From positions 1 through 45,942 of IMG/VR virus record IMGVR_UViG_3300035661_000107: DNA of 45,942 nt; one strand, written 5' to 3'. Of the stretch, positions 8,336 through 19,483 are shown in pieces; position 1 is the stretch's first letter; each line of letters opens with the position of its first letter. A program made the position numbers and the translations under genes. Origin of the DNA: a virus. The notes under the pieces are model-generated. The model was not told the DNA's origin and made no database searches. It saw only the letters and a list, made by a program, of their open reading frames with translations.

Positions 8336-10105
8336 ATGAAAATTTTAAATGCCAGTAAGTTAAAAATAACAGACATAAACAATCAAATAAAAGCTTGGTT
8401 GTTTACTACATATAACCAAACTGCTCAGGTATATAGCAAAGCATCTCCATTTGGTCATATTTTAACAATAATTAATGAATACTTTCAATTATTGTTAATA
8501 TATTTGGAAGATATAGCAGTTGAATTAAACATAACAACTGCTAGCAAACGAAGATCTATTAATGGTTTAGCCAGATTAACAGGACATAATCCATCGAGAC
8601 CTTTTTCAGCTAATGGAACTGTTTCATTAATGGTTAAAAGTTCTTATGATACTACTGGTGTAATTTCCAATGTAATAATTCCTGATAAAATTTCTTTAAT
8701 TTGTAAAAACAATTCTAAAAAATATTTTTTAAGTTTAGGTAATTACAGTGGCAATTTAAAAATAAATGTTAATAACAGAGAAAAACATCTTGTAAAAATT
8801 ATACAAGGTGAAATTGAAACTACTTCTTTAATAGGAACTGGGTTGGAATTACAGTCATATTCAATTGTTACTAAAAATCTTATTGAACATAATTTGATTT
8901 GGGTAACAGTTAATGGTGTAAATTACAATGTGGTTGACTCGCTTTACGACATTAGTGCAGGTGACACTAGTTGTATTGTTAAAACAGGACTTTCAGGCGG
9001 CATTGATATTTATTTTGGAAATTTTACTTTTGGAACTGTTCCAAAAGTGGGTGACTTAATAGAAGTAACTTATGTTAATAGTGAAGGTTATAATGGAAAT
9101 ATTTTTTCAAAATCTGACTCTATTAATTTTAAATTTATAGGAAATGGTTATAATGAAAATGGTGAGATAGTTGACTTGAATGAAATTTTAGAAATCAAAA
9201 TAGACAAACCTATTTTGATGGGTGCTGATGAAGAAGACATGGAATTAACAAAATTAATTGCTCCTAAAACCAGTAAAGCATTTGTGTTAGCTAATCCCGA
9301 CAATTATATTTACATGCTTTCTAAATTTGGATTTTCATATATAGATGCTAGTATTACAGATGCAAATGGAGATTACATTGCAGATAACAATATAATTAGC
9401 TTATTTATTTTACCTGACATTAATAAAAAATTAGATATAAATACAGATTATTTTTCTACAGACATAGATAATTTTACATTAACGCAAGATGAAAAAGATG
9501 CTATTTTAACTTTTATAAATAATAGCAATCAACAATTAATTTCAACAGAAGTTGAAATTTTAGATCCTATTATAACTAAATATGCAATAAACATTATTTT
9601 AAGAAATTATGATACAGCAGATCCTAATGTTGTTAAATCTAATATAATTTCATTACTAAGTGATTATTTTCTAAAAGTAAAACGTCGTGATAAAATTCCA
9701 AAATCAGACTTAATAGCAATCATAGAAGGAGTAGAAGGTGTTGACTCTGTTAATCTTTCATTTGTATCTAGTGCAAATGAATTAGCAATTAGAGATGGAT
9801 ATTATACTGTTGTAGAAAATATTTCTGATAAAGTAACAGGACTAATTACTTCTAATACTAAAACAATAACATTGTTGCCTAATGAGGACCCTAATTTAGG
9901 ATTAGATGATTTTGGTGATATAAAAATAAATACAAATGAAATGCCATTGCTTAGAGGTGGATGGTATGACAGATACAACAATTATTATGAAGATACAATT
10001 GATGATAATGTATTATCTTCTGTTAACATTATAATTAAAGAAGTTATTAAAGAAAGCTTATCTGTTAAAATAAGAAATAAAACAAAATCTAATATAAAAG
10101 CTTAA
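8336..10105 (+). CDS. Baseplate wedge protein, gp6-like (baseplate J family)
   Basis: The protein has 589 residues, close to T4 gp6 (660). The baseplate J signature lies around residues 227-255: FGNFTFGTVPKVGDLIEVTY, then a Gly-Asn-rich GYNGN. The C-terminal third has the usual helical region (DPNVVKSNIISLLSDYF) and IIEGVEGVDSVNLSF, which matches the end domain of gpJ/gp6 proteins. gp6 forms the dimeric ring that holds the wedges together and drives baseplate opening. Upstream is the gp25-like gene; downstream is a small gene and then the gp7-like gene, so the wedge genes are in the conserved order. Confidence 0.85.
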   Translation: MKILNASKLKITDINNQIKAWLFTTYNQTAQVYSKASPFGHILTIINEYFQLLLIYLEDIAVELNITTASKRRSINGLARLTGHNPSRPFSANGTVSLMVKSSYDTTGVISNVIIPDKISLICKNNSKKYFLSLGNYSGNLKINVNNREKHLVKIIQGEIETTSLIGTGLELQSYSIVTKNLIEHNLIWVTVNGVNYNVVDSLYDISAGDTSCIVKTGLSGGIDIYFGNFTFGTVPKVGDLIEVTYVNSEGYNGNIFSKSDSINFKFIGNGYNENGEIVDLNEILEIKIDKPILMGADEEDMELTKLIAPKTSKAFVLANPDNYIYMLSKFGFSYIDASITDANGDYIADNNIISLFILPDINKKLDINTDYFSTDIDNFTLTQDEKDAILTFINNSNQQLISTEVEILDPIITKYAINIILRNYDTADPNVVKSNIISLLSDYFLKVKRRDKIPKSDLIAIIEGVEGVDSVNLSFVSSANELAIRDGYYTVVENISDKVTGLITSNTKTITLLPNEDPNLGLDDFGDIKINTNEMPLLRGGWYDRYNNYYEDTIDDNVLSSVNIIIKEVIKESLSVKIRNKTKSNIKA

Positions 10106-10106
10106 T

Positions 10107-10352
10107 ATGTATAAAGACTCTTTACATAAAAAAATGTTAGAACAAATTGAAAATAGGACAATTGGATTTGATTATAAAAAAGATCCTCTTATTTATAAAT
10201 TTGTGTCCCCCATTATTTTGCAAAATCCTAGATTGAACAGCTTTTTAACACAAATAAATTCTTATTTAGTAGAAATGTTAGATTTGATTAAATACTATCA
10301 ATTTTACTTTAATTTTACTATTGATAAAAATGATAAAAGATACAATATATAA
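10107..10352 (+). CDS. Small hypothetical baseplate-module protein
   Basis: This 81-residue protein sits between the gp6-like and gp7-like genes with only one or two bases on each side, so it is almost certainly translated in the same operon. It is basic at the N-terminus. From about residue 28 it is mostly helical with aromatic residues (IKYYQFYFNF). No known motif is seen. Its position suggests a small wedge subunit or assembly factor. Confidence 0.6.
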   Translation: MYKDSLHKKMLEQIENRTIGFDYKKDPLIYKFVSPIILQNPRLNSFLTQINSYLVEMLDLIKYYQFYFNFTIDKNDKRYNI

Positions 10353-10354
10353 GA

Positions 10355-13300
10355 ATGTACAGCAATTTAAAATTTTTTGACCATAAAGGACATTTACTTA
10401 ATTTTCAATACAACTCTATTTTAGATAAATGGACTGGTAACTTGTATATTGACTCTATATCCGAAGGTCTTGTTGAAAATTTAACTTTTTATTTATTAGA
10501 AACAATATATGAAAATGATAGTATGTTTCCTACAATAAAATTTCCAACAAACAATGTAGGAGACGATGAGTGGTATTTAGAATTCGACTCTAATTTAAAA
10601 TCTATACCAGAATTATTTTTATATACATTTGGAAAGGATGTAGATGGCTCTAGTTATTTAATAAAAGAAACTACTCATGATTTGGTTTTAGACAAAGCTA
10701 CCGTAACATACATCAATAATAGAAAAGTAGTTTATAATCAAATAAATGGAACCCTTGTTCATTTAAGAACTTCTCCTATGCAAATTAACGTAGGATTTGA
10801 ACCTACTAGTGAAAATAAATTTGAAAATACTTTATACATTAAGACTAAGAATACTAATGTTATTATTGCTGAAATAAATGTATATGGTGAAGGAATTGAA
10901 GAAGATGAAAGGTTGAGAGATCTTTTAGTTAATTTAGGACATGATTTATTACCAGAAGATTACAAAATTTTTTACAATAGTGATGTAAAAGAAGAATCAA
11001 TAGATTGGCAATTAATCAACACAAAACGTAAAGAACTTTTATTAGAGCACAGTAATATTTTTCCTTATGTAGGGTCGTACAAAGCACTTATCAATATTTT
11101 AAAATTTTATGGTTATAACAATGTTAAAATGAAAGAGTATTGGCAAAATGTTAAAGTAGGAGCTCCAGACTATGGTAAATACAAACAAGTTGACATAACA
11201 GATTTATTCATTGTTGACTCCAAAATGGAAACTTCAAATTTAATAAATAGCAAAGTTTACAAAAAAACAAATTTAATGAGTTTGTATTATGATATAACCA
11301 TAGAAGATGGTACTTATGATGAAGATGGATTGCCATATACAAAAGAAACATTTACATTTACACAAGAAGAAGTTCTTATTAAATTATTTGCACTTAAGAA
11401 AAAATTACAACAGTATTTTTTACCACTTAATTCTAAAATAGTTGATATTATTGGCGAATCTATATATTTTGGCCTTTATAAAGTATTGCATTTAACTAGC
11501 GAAAATTCAATAAGAGATATTAATATTGGTATAAAAACTGATTTTAATTTATTTCCATTTAATGAATTTTATATAGATGACTTAAGGTATTTAGGTTTTA
11601 CAGGTAATATAGAACTTGACCAAACACAGATTAACAAAGTATTAACGGGAATTAAATCTTCTAACTATGATGTAGAAAACATACCAGTAGGATGCCCTAT
11701 TATATTAACAAATACTACATTTAATTTACATTTTGATGATTTACAAATAACATATAATCAACTAGTAGAGTTGTCTAATCATCCTTCGATAGGTTCTACT
11801 AGTAATAGATCTGGCACTTGGGACAATGTTTCTAAATTAGGAAACATTGAATTAGTTTGGGAAATAACAAAACAAACAACTAATAATGACGATAGAACAT
11901 TTTCATTTATTAAAAATGTTTCATTAATAGAAAGTATAGAAAATACTTCACAAATAGGTGTTATTTTACCATTTGATGGATTTTATAATATTAGATTATC
12001 AATTATAGATGCATTTAATCAACATAATACTGTTTACAAACCTTCTGTTATAGAAGTTAAAACAAAAGAGGCGGAATTCATAGGTTGGTATAAATTTATG
12101 GATAAAGTTTACACTTGGGACACTTCAAATATTTGTCCAAGACAAAGCGATAGATCCACAGAATTTGATAAAGAATTATTTGGCCCTTTAATGTCATGGG
12201 ATAATTATACATCTATATGGGAAAGACCGGTACATCCAAATGAAAGTATTGAAATGGCAGACTTAAGTTATCATACATTGGATAGTATTAATGAATTTGA
12301 AACTGCTCAATTAGAAAATCAACAAGATTTAAATTATTTTGATTATTCTTTTAACGCGATAGGCTTAAATGCTTCTTGGGATGATATTTATCATTTACAA
12401 TGGAATGACGGTGGACCTAGGAGAACCGAATGGAGGTTACGTAATTTGGTAGATGTAAATTATTCAGGATTTTACGAAATTCAAATAAAAACTAATGTTA
12501 GTTCTTCTTATTTTACACATTCAGGAACATTAACAGATAAAGTAAAATGGATTGATTTATACAATTTGTTATGTGCTCAAGGTGGTGTATTTAAAAACTT
12601 TGTATATTTTTTACAAGATGACCAACACGGAACAATTGACATAGTGGCAGTATCTAAAGAATATGATTGTTCTAGTAGATATACAATAAATGTTTTTTAT
12701 AATGGGAACAATATTACACCTGCATACACGGGAGAACCTTATAATACTAATTATTTAGGTTTTATTGGAAATACGCCTGGATATTTTGAACTTTATGATA
12801 TTGTTCCTAGAGGTCCAGTAACAATAACAATAAAAGAACAAGCTAATAATATAAATGATAATCATTCCATTGGATATTCATCCAACAATTCATCTTCTAC
12901 TATTAGAGAATATAATGGAAGTGGCTATAACAATTTGTTAGATCTATATTTTGATTTGATAAGTACTTCAAATGATTTGTCTAGGTATGTTTTTGATAAT
13001 TTTTCAATAAATCCAGTTTATCTTGATGACACAAAAACTAATTTATTAAAAATTCAATTTATAGAAAAGCAATATAACTATACTACAAATTATAGTATAT
13101 CTTATGTTAATGCAACCGGTTCTGATTTTTTACATTCAATTATAAAAAATACATCTTATAATGATTTACGTATTTTAAAATATCAGCAAGAGCTTCCTTT
13201 ATTAACACAAGTTAATTTTTGTTATGATAATTCTAAAATACCTGGCAAAGTGAACCCTATTTGGGTTATTGAGAAACTTGATGATTCATCATTCACTGAT

Positions 13301-13432
13301 ATATACAATAGAAACAGATTATTTTCATACACTTTTTCGGAAAGAGGCAGTTATACAATTTCTCTTTATTTAGAAGATACTAATGGTAATAAATCAACAA
13401 AAATTAAAAACGAAATAATTAAAATAATTTAA
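10355..13432 (+). CDS. Large baseplate wedge protein, probable gp7-like
   Basis: The length of 1025 residues is nearly that of T4 gp7 (1032), and it lies directly after the gp6-like gene as in T4. Around residues 220-260 the segment KRKELLLEHSNIFPYVGSYK followed by LINILKFYGYNNV looks like the tail-protein-I/gp7 core, where a helix precedes a conserved 'GTYxAL' type stretch. The rest is beta-rich with several Ig-like or carbohydrate-binding-like segments (for example residues ~510-570 and 850-1020), fitting a peripheral wedge arm. No catalytic motif is visible. The gp7 name rests on position, length and one weak motif. Confidence 0.6.
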   Translation: MYSNLKFFDHKGHLLNFQYNSILDKWTGNLYIDSISEGLVENLTFYLLETIYENDSMFPTIKFPTNNVGDDEWYLEFDSNLKSIPELFLYTFGKDVDGSSYLIKETTHDLVLDKATVTYINNRKVVYNQINGTLVHLRTSPMQINVGFEPTSENKFENTLYIKTKNTNVIIAEINVYGEGIEEDERLRDLLVNLGHDLLPEDYKIFYNSDVKEESIDWQLINTKRKELLLEHSNIFPYVGSYKALINILKFYGYNNVKMKEYWQNVKVGAPDYGKYKQVDITDLFIVDSKMETSNLINSKVYKKTNLMSLYYDITIEDGTYDEDGLPYTKETFTFTQEEVLIKLFALKKKLQQYFLPLNSKIVDIIGESIYFGLYKVLHLTSENSIRDINIGIKTDFNLFPFNEFYIDDLRYLGFTGNIELDQTQINKVLTGIKSSNYDVENIPVGCPIILTNTTFNLHFDDLQITYNQLVELSNHPSIGSTSNRSGTWDNVSKLGNIELVWEITKQTTNNDDRTFSFIKNVSLIESIENTSQIGVILPFDGFYNIRLSIIDAFNQHNTVYKPSVIEVKTKEAEFIGWYKFMDKVYTWDTSNICPRQSDRSTEFDKELFGPLMSWDNYTSIWERPVHPNESIEMADLSYHTLDSINEFETAQLENQQDLNYFDYSFNAIGLNASWDDIYHLQWNDGGPRRTEWRLRNLVDVNYSGFYEIQIKTNVSSSYFTHSGTLTDKVKWIDLYNLLCAQGGVFKNFVYFLQDDQHGTIDIVAVSKEYDCSSRYTINVFYNGNNITPAYTGEPYNTNYLGFIGNTPGYFELYDIVPRGPVTITIKEQANNINDNHSIGYSSNNSSSTIREYNGSGYNNLLDLYFDLISTSNDLSRYVFDNFSINPVYLDDTKTNLLKIQFIEKQYNYTTNYSISYVNATGSDFLHSIIKNTSYNDLRILKYQQELPLLTQVNFCYDNSKIPGKVNPIWVIEKLDDSSFTDIYNRNRLFSYTFSERGSYTISLYLEDTNGNKSTKIKNEIIKII

Positions 13433-13439
13433 ACAAAAA

Positions 13440-14045
13440 ATGGGACTAATTTCAGTTACAGAAATCCAAGGCTATGACTCAATATCAGCTTCAAGATTAA
13501 CAATTAATGATAACTTTTCGGTTATCTCGGACGCGGTTAATGGTGTTCTTACTTTATTTAATACTTCTGCCGGGACAATTGATTTAACATCAATTGGAAC
13601 AGGTAGTATTAGTGCTAAGGCATTAACAATAAGTTCTACTTCTACTATTAATGGAACACTTAATGTATCGGGTACGACTAGCTTAACAAATGTACTTTCT
13701 ACAGGTACATTAACTGTTAACCAAATACTTTTTAGCGGCGCTTCTTATATATTCTTACGTGAGCTTAAAGCTTCGGGAAGTAACACATTAACAGGTATTA
13801 ATATTTATGGTGTAACAGGCGGAACCGGTAGCAACACAATTTCTATTAAAACTAACGGTACTTTTGACTATATGGTAATGCCAAGAGTTGCTACAAAGTC
13901 AGACTTGTTAAATTTACAAAATCCTCATGTTGGTACTATAGCTTACATAATTGGAACTACCTCAATAGCTCTTTGTGTAGGAACTTCAAATACTCCTGGT
14001 GCTACTGGAAGTTGGGTTCAAATTTCTTCAACACCATTAGTATAA
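13440..14045 (+). CDS. Small fibre-like structural protein
   Basis: This 201-residue protein is rich in Ser, Thr, Gly and Asn and low in charge, typical of trimeric fibre shafts. Short beta repeats are visible (LTISSTSTINGTLNVSGTTS). Residues 1-45 resemble an N-terminal attachment domain (EIQGYDSISASRLTINDNF). The C-terminal ~60 residues (VATKSDLLNLQNPHVGTIAY to GSWVQISSTPLV) form a compact domain that recurs in tail-fibre-like proteins. It lies between wedge genes and large structural genes, so it is probably attached to the baseplate. The function is inferred from composition. Confidence 0.55.
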   Translation: MGLISVTEIQGYDSISASRLTINDNFSVISDAVNGVLTLFNTSAGTIDLTSIGTGSISAKALTISSTSTINGTLNVSGTTSLTNVLSTGTLTVNQILFSGASYIFLRELKASGSNTLTGINIYGVTGGTGSNTISIKTNGTFDYMVMPRVATKSDLLNLQNPHVGTIAYIIGTTSIALCVGTSNTPGATGSWVQISSTPLV

Positions 14046-14066
14046 AATAACAAAATAAATTAATAA

Positions 14067-16010
14067 ATGGCTACTCCATTAATAAACCCACTCCGTCAAT
14101 CTGGTGGAACAATGTATACATTTTCTTCTGCTGTAAGGGATATGCAAAAATCCCTTATGGACAATGATATAGTGTTTAGTTTTTCTAAATTTGCATTATT
14201 AGATTTGCCTAATGTAGATACTTTGTCAAGTGCATATGATAATAAAATTGTCTGGAATGCTTTAACAGGAGCAGCTCCATATATTAACAATGATTTGAAT
14301 ATAGCAGAGTCAATAGAAAATTATTTACTTAATCAAGAAGAATTTATTATAAATAGTTATAGCACATCTAACATACCTTATGATAGCACTTTATTACAAA
14401 CTGTCAGTGAACGACTTTTTTGGAAATGGCTAACTAAAATAAATGCTATTAAATTTAATGAAGCTCCTTCTCTTAAAACAAATTTACCAAATAGGTTTGT
14501 TGAATATACAGATGCTGCTTATAATAGTGTTGTTAAATATATTGGCAATATAGATGTTGTAAATAATACGAACATTTATACTGAAGTTTATATGCACATA
14601 CCTTCTAATCATGGTAACACTCCTACAATACTTTTCAAAACATTAAATGATAATAATTATCAACCATCTTTGGAATGGTTTACTGGTAACGACAATATAG
14701 ATGGTAGATCAGAGTCATCCATACATCCAGCTGGACTAAGTTTAAATGCCATTTATGATAATATGTCTTCTAAGATGTATGTAGCAGGACCTTCGTTTGG
14801 ATTAACTACATTTACCGATGTTGCTGTTCCTGGTGGAACAGCTAAAATATCAAATATGGATGGTGTTGTTTTAGATTTTGACAAATTATCATATAGTGAA
14901 ATAGCAAGCACTGCTGGAATTAACAATTTTGGTGATTTTAATGCAAGTGCAGCAAGTAATAATTTTAATTTTAACGTAGTTTTAGTTTATTACAATTTAT
15001 ATAAACAAAGCGATGCTACAAAAGTATTCACTAACTTATATGGTATTTTAGTTTTAGACAATTATATTAATCAAGGTGATTATGCAGAGTTAAAAAGATT
15101 TAATAAATTTAAAGCTAATACTTTAACAGGATTAAATGGCAATTCATATAGTTTGAAATTTAATATCAAAATAGATGCTTCTGTTTCTAATTTAGGTATT
15201 GATAAAGTCATAAATGATTATAATACCTTTTCTATGGAATTGTTTTCTGATGCTATGATGCAAGTTAAAACTGCCGCTTCAATGTTCGAAAGTCAAAGCA
15301 TAGAAATGATTAGTATTAAAAACAGATTAACTAATTTAGAAAATTTCTACTTTTCACAAGATGATTTAAATGCTGTTAATAATAGGATTTTACAAGTTGA
15401 AAAATCAATTACTTCTGCTAATATGGCATTTGGTGATAAAAACACTTTGTTAAAATTAATCAATGCTAATTCAGATAATATTAATTTGTTATTATCAGGT
15501 AATCTTTCTACTTCATTAACATATAATACAGATGTTATACAGCCAGGCGCAGGTATAGAAATTGACAAAAGCGTAAAAAACAAACTTAAAATAACAAGTA
15601 CACAACAAAGATACAATCCTAATGTGTATTGTAAAAATAGCACAGGAACAATTGAATTTACAATAGGTAATGGCGACCCATCGTCAACTATCAACGGGAA
15701 TGTAATTCCTTTACAAGAATTTACTAATTATTATAAATATGATGTAGACTCACAAACATTAACCTCTGATTTAATTATTAATATTGAAGATAATTTTAAT
15801 AAATGGAAGCTTGGTCAATCTATCAAATTTTATTTTGACAAAACCATTGATCTTAATGGCAATACCATAATAATAAAATCCGATTTTGCTAATTCATACA
15901 AAATAATTGCGGTTATTGACAATTCAAATATAATGTCAACAAAACCAATCATAGAATTAGTATGTGTTGACTCTACTAATTTAAAATTTGATACAAATAT
16001 TTTAAGATAA
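14067..16010 (+). CDS. Virion structural protein (baseplate-associated)
   Basis: The protein has 647 residues. The N-terminal segment GGTMYTFSSAVRDMQKSLMDN followed by FSKFALLDLPNV is a pattern I associate with structural proteins of large T4-like phages, some annotated as gp8-like. Residues ~395-480 are helical with heptad-like spacing (IKNRLTNLENFYF, NNRILQVEKSI) and probably form a coiled coil. The C-terminal ~150 residues are beta-rich. It is nearly twice the length of T4 gp8, so direct equivalence is doubtful. It is one of a run of four large structural genes that follow the wedge genes. Confidence 0.55.
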   Translation: MATPLINPLRQSGGTMYTFSSAVRDMQKSLMDNDIVFSFSKFALLDLPNVDTLSSAYDNKIVWNALTGAAPYINNDLNIAESIENYLLNQEEFIINSYSTSNIPYDSTLLQTVSERLFWKWLTKINAIKFNEAPSLKTNLPNRFVEYTDAAYNSVVKYIGNIDVVNNTNIYTEVYMHIPSNHGNTPTILFKTLNDNNYQPSLEWFTGNDNIDGRSESSIHPAGLSLNAIYDNMSSKMYVAGPSFGLTTFTDVAVPGGTAKISNMDGVVLDFDKLSYSEIASTAGINNFGDFNASAASNNFNFNVVLVYYNLYKQSDATKVFTNLYGILVLDNYINQGDYAELKRFNKFKANTLTGLNGNSYSLKFNIKIDASVSNLGIDKVINDYNTFSMELFSDAMMQVKTAASMFESQSIEMISIKNRLTNLENFYFSQDDLNAVNNRILQVEKSITSANMAFGDKNTLLKLINANSDNINLLLSGNLSTSLTYNTDVIQPGAGIEIDKSVKNKLKITSTQQRYNPNVYCKNSTGTIEFTIGNGDPSSTINGNVIPLQEFTNYYKYDVDSQTLTSDLIINIEDNFNKWKLGQSIKFYFDKTIDLNGNTIIIKSDFANSYKIIAVIDNSNIMSTKPIIELVCVDSTNLKFDTNILR

Positions 16011-16024
16011 AAAATATAAATACA

Positions 16025-19000
16025 ATGAGCGATTATTCACTTACTACTCTTTTAAATGATTTATTGAAACTTCAAAATAACAGTTTGGAGGCTATAAATG
16101 CATTGGCAAATGCTACAACATCACAGAGCGATACAGTTGATGTAAAAATCTTAAATTCTTCTAATGTTTTAGAAACAGTTAAAATTCCTTCATTTGGTTA
16201 TTTAAAAAATCAAATGAATGTATTAAATGCTACTGTAAAAAATTTAGCTGGTATTGGAGATGCAAATTCTAATGTTCGTTTGTCTGATGGTAGTTTTAGA
16301 AAAATACTTGTAGCTAATTTACAAAAAGAAGCATCTAATATAACAAGTCTTTCAAAACCTAATACATTTAACAAAAAAGAAAATTGGTTTTTTGAATCAT
16401 TTTTGAACCCACTTTTGTACGTTTCTTTTAATTTAACAAATCAAATTAAATTTAATACAGAAAACGTAGAAGTATCTAGGTATATATTAAATCTTGATAC
16501 TGCTTCTAAATTAAGCATTTTTAATACAACTTTTTTGAACAAAAGCGATATAAATTATAGCACATTTTTACAAATTCTAAATGATAATCGTATAACATAT
16601 TTTTTGGATAAAAATATAGTAAAAACAGCTCCAAGAACATTACAGTATTTTGGTAGTTTTACTGTTACTGATGTAAAAGATGACACCATAACAGAAATAA
16701 TAAATGGCGAATCTGTTTATAAAAAACTTTTGTCTGTTAAACTTGATAAATTAACATATTCAGATAGTTCTTCTGCTTATTTAAATACAAAACAATTAAA
16801 AATTGGAGATTCTTTAGTAGTTAATTCAGGTAATAAAAATACAAGATATGAAATACTTTCAGTAGACAATTCAACAAGAACAATTAAAGTAAGATTGATA
16901 GAAGGATTTGATGCAATATCTATAGGCAGTGATGTTCTTAGTTATTATGCAGTAGATAGTTCGGATGTTATCGTTGATGTTAATGTTGGTTTTAATGAAC
17001 GTTCAGTTATTTTTATTAAAGCAATAGACCCGGATTCTAAAATTCTTGCTACTCAATGGTCGCCTGGTGTTGGTTTTTATACAAATGACTTAACTATCAT
17101 AGATACTAATGGAAATTCTGTAAACCTTGCAACATACTATCAAAATGAAGTTGTTGATTTTGGGGCTTATCTTTATTCTTCCGTTAAGGATAAAACTGTT
17201 CCTGCTGCATTTGGTATAGTTCCTGATGCTCCTGTTATTTCATCTTCTAATTTTAAAGTTTTACAAGTTAATGAACATTTGAATTCTTCATTATCTTCTA
17301 ATATTGCTAAAAAACAATATGATAAAACTCTTGCACAATCGCAAATTGCATCTTTAGATAAAACTATAACAGATTTAAAAACTAAAATTGCTACTACAAC
17401 ATATTCAACAGATCAATTAAGAAAAACTGACGAGTCTAGTTTAAATAACTTAATAACACAAAGACACTCACAATCTGTATTATATTCATCATTGGTTGAT
17501 GAAATTAATACATTAACAAATTCGCAAAATGTTGATATAACTCCTAAATATAGAATTAGAGGATTTTTTCCATTTCCTACTCCTAAAAATTCTCCTAGGA
17601 CAGGAAACCAAGAAGTTATACAATTTTTAATTCAATATCGTTATATTGGAAAAGATGGTTCTGCAAATAAACCACAACAAATATCTTATGTTGATACAAA
17701 CGGTCAAACAAGGAGAGGAACATTTTCAAATTGGATAGAATACACAAGTCCAATAAGACTAAAAGCAATGGATGTAACTACCGGTAATTTTTATTGGACA
17801 ATAGATCAAACCGAAAACGCGGATATTGTTAACATTAACCAAGTAGATATTCCTATAAATGCTGGTGAATCTGTTGAATTTAGAATAAAATCTATATCCG
17901 AAGCCGGATGGCCGGTAAATCCATATTATTCCGATTGGTCTGATATTATTAAAATAGATTTTCCAACAGAATTAGAATCTATACAAAGTATAAGCACTAT
18001 CGCCGAACAAGCTAAAGCTGAAAAAGTTAAAATAGAATTATTGTCTGACTTTTCTAGCATGAATTTAGACACTATTGCCGGTTTATCATTTACGCAAAAT
18101 GGAAATTTTTATGCTAATGATTCTAAACATATTGCTTCAGGATTTTTAACCCCTGAAAACAATATAATTAGTTTGTTTGATAAACTAAATGAAATGGACA
18201 AACAATTACAAACATTACAGTCTCTTATTCAAAACGCAAAAGGAAATCTTGCAGTTTCAGTTATTGATGAATATGGACAAGAGTACAAGGTTGATAACAA
18301 CACAACTCTTAAACTTTATGCGGGTAATTACAAAGATCAAGTAAATTCATTGCAAATTAAAAAGGGTGCTATTGTTACTAAAACTTATTTGTTAAAATTA
18401 GCAAATGACTCAGCATCTTCTCTCGAGCTTTATTCAAGAATGTACGGTTCTAAGACATTAATGGTTGTTGGTACAGCAGGTGATGTAGATTATAATACTT
18501 TGAGAAAATATGATAATGTTCCTATTGGTATTTCAAAATCATATCCAAAAGATACGATAATAGATAATTTACCTAATCAATCTGCACAAGTAAAAGGACA
18601 ATTCTTATATGGAAGATATATGTCCGTTGATGGAACTAACGAACTTTATGTTGACCCTTCTTCATTAAGCGGAAATATAAATATAAATAGTTCAGGAGAG
18701 TTTTTGCCATCCGATGACCACGGAAGTAATGGAAATGGATTTGCTTGGAGCATATATAATGGTAATACAATACCTTCTAGTGAAATGAGTCCTTCCGGTT
18801 TTTATATTCACAAAAACCATCCAGATATACCATCTTGGGAGTCTGAAAGTACAGGAATTCCATATTCAGAAACAGTAAAAAAATATGTAAGAAATTCTGC
18901 ATTAGCTGGTGATACATCAACATCAAATTATTTTAAACAATTAGCATATCATTATAATAGCACACAGAATTCAAAAATATGTTTTTCACCTAATGATCAG

Positions 19001-19447
19001 TACTTAATAGGACCGCAAACGGTAGGAGCATATTTATTCTTAAATCCTAATTCACATGATGACTTAGTGGTGGATGGTAATGATGCATTATCTACTAAAA
19101 TTTTACAATATGGTTCGGATAAAGCTATAACAATTCCTGTTATTTTTCAATATAGAATGACAGACTATTATGGCGATGGTAATAATGGATTAGGAAACAT
19201 AGGCGGGGACATAAATTTTAACACAAGTTCTAATTTGGAATATACAAAAAGAATAGGAATAGATATTTATAACAATTTAAAAGATAATAATAGATTTTCA
19301 TTTGATATAGAAATAACTTCTAGATATACTTCTAAAACAATGTCTAATACTTTTATTCCAACAAGGTCATTTGAAAATGCAATTAGCGATTTAACAGGTG
19401 TAGTAAAAACAGTTAGTCCTAAATTAAATAAACCTGCATCTAAATAA
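16025..19447 (+). CDS. Large virion structural protein with coiled coil and Fn3-like region
   Basis: The protein has 1140 residues. Residues ~415-500 form a predicted coiled coil (SQIASLDKTITDLKTKIATT and following heptads). Residues ~510-650 contain a fibronectin III-like segment with YRIRGFFPFPTP, IQFLIQYRYIG and GESVEFRIKSISEAGWP. A second helical stretch lies near residues 715-745 (FDKLNEMDKQLQTLQSLIQ). It belongs to the giant structural proteins of large Bacteroidota-type phages and has no enzyme motif. It is preceded by an A-rich leader containing ATATAAATA. A role as a peripheral baseplate or fibre-base protein is inferred. Confidence 0.55.
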   Translation: MSDYSLTTLLNDLLKLQNNSLEAINALANATTSQSDTVDVKILNSSNVLETVKIPSFGYLKNQMNVLNATVKNLAGIGDANSNVRLSDGSFRKILVANLQKEASNITSLSKPNTFNKKENWFFESFLNPLLYVSFNLTNQIKFNTENVEVSRYILNLDTASKLSIFNTTFLNKSDINYSTFLQILNDNRITYFLDKNIVKTAPRTLQYFGSFTVTDVKDDTITEIINGESVYKKLLSVKLDKLTYSDSSSAYLNTKQLKIGDSLVVNSGNKNTRYEILSVDNSTRTIKVRLIEGFDAISIGSDVLSYYAVDSSDVIVDVNVGFNERSVIFIKAIDPDSKILATQWSPGVGFYTNDLTIIDTNGNSVNLATYYQNEVVDFGAYLYSSVKDKTVPAAFGIVPDAPVISSSNFKVLQVNEHLNSSLSSNIAKKQYDKTLAQSQIASLDKTITDLKTKIATTTYSTDQLRKTDESSLNNLITQRHSQSVLYSSLVDEINTLTNSQNVDITPKYRIRGFFPFPTPKNSPRTGNQEVIQFLIQYRYIGKDGSANKPQQISYVDTNGQTRRGTFSNWIEYTSPIRLKAMDVTTGNFYWTIDQTENADIVNINQVDIPINAGESVEFRIKSISEAGWPVNPYYSDWSDIIKIDFPTELESIQSISTIAEQAKAEKVKIELLSDFSSMNLDTIAGLSFTQNGNFYANDSKHIASGFLTPENNIISLFDKLNEMDKQLQTLQSLIQNAKGNLAVSVIDEYGQEYKVDNNTTLKLYAGNYKDQVNSLQIKKGAIVTKTYLLKLANDSASSLELYSRMYGSKTLMVVGTAGDVDYNTLRKYDNVPIGISKSYPKDTIIDNLPNQSAQVKGQFLYGRYMSVDGTNELYVDPSSLSGNININSSGEFLPSDDHGSNGNGFAWSIYNGNTIPSSEMSPSGFYIHKNHPDIPSWESESTGIPYSETVKKYVRNSALAGDTSTSNYFKQLAYHYNSTQNSKICFSPNDQYLIGPQTVGAYLFLNPNSHDDLVVDGNDALSTKILQYGSDKAITIPVIFQYRMTDYYGDGNNGLGNIGGDINFNTSSNLEYTKRIGIDIYNNLKDNNRFSFDIEITSRYTSKTMSNTFIPTRSFENAISDLTGVVKTVSPKLNKPASK

Positions 19448-19483
19448 ATTTGATTTTAAAACAAACCAAATATAAAACAAAAA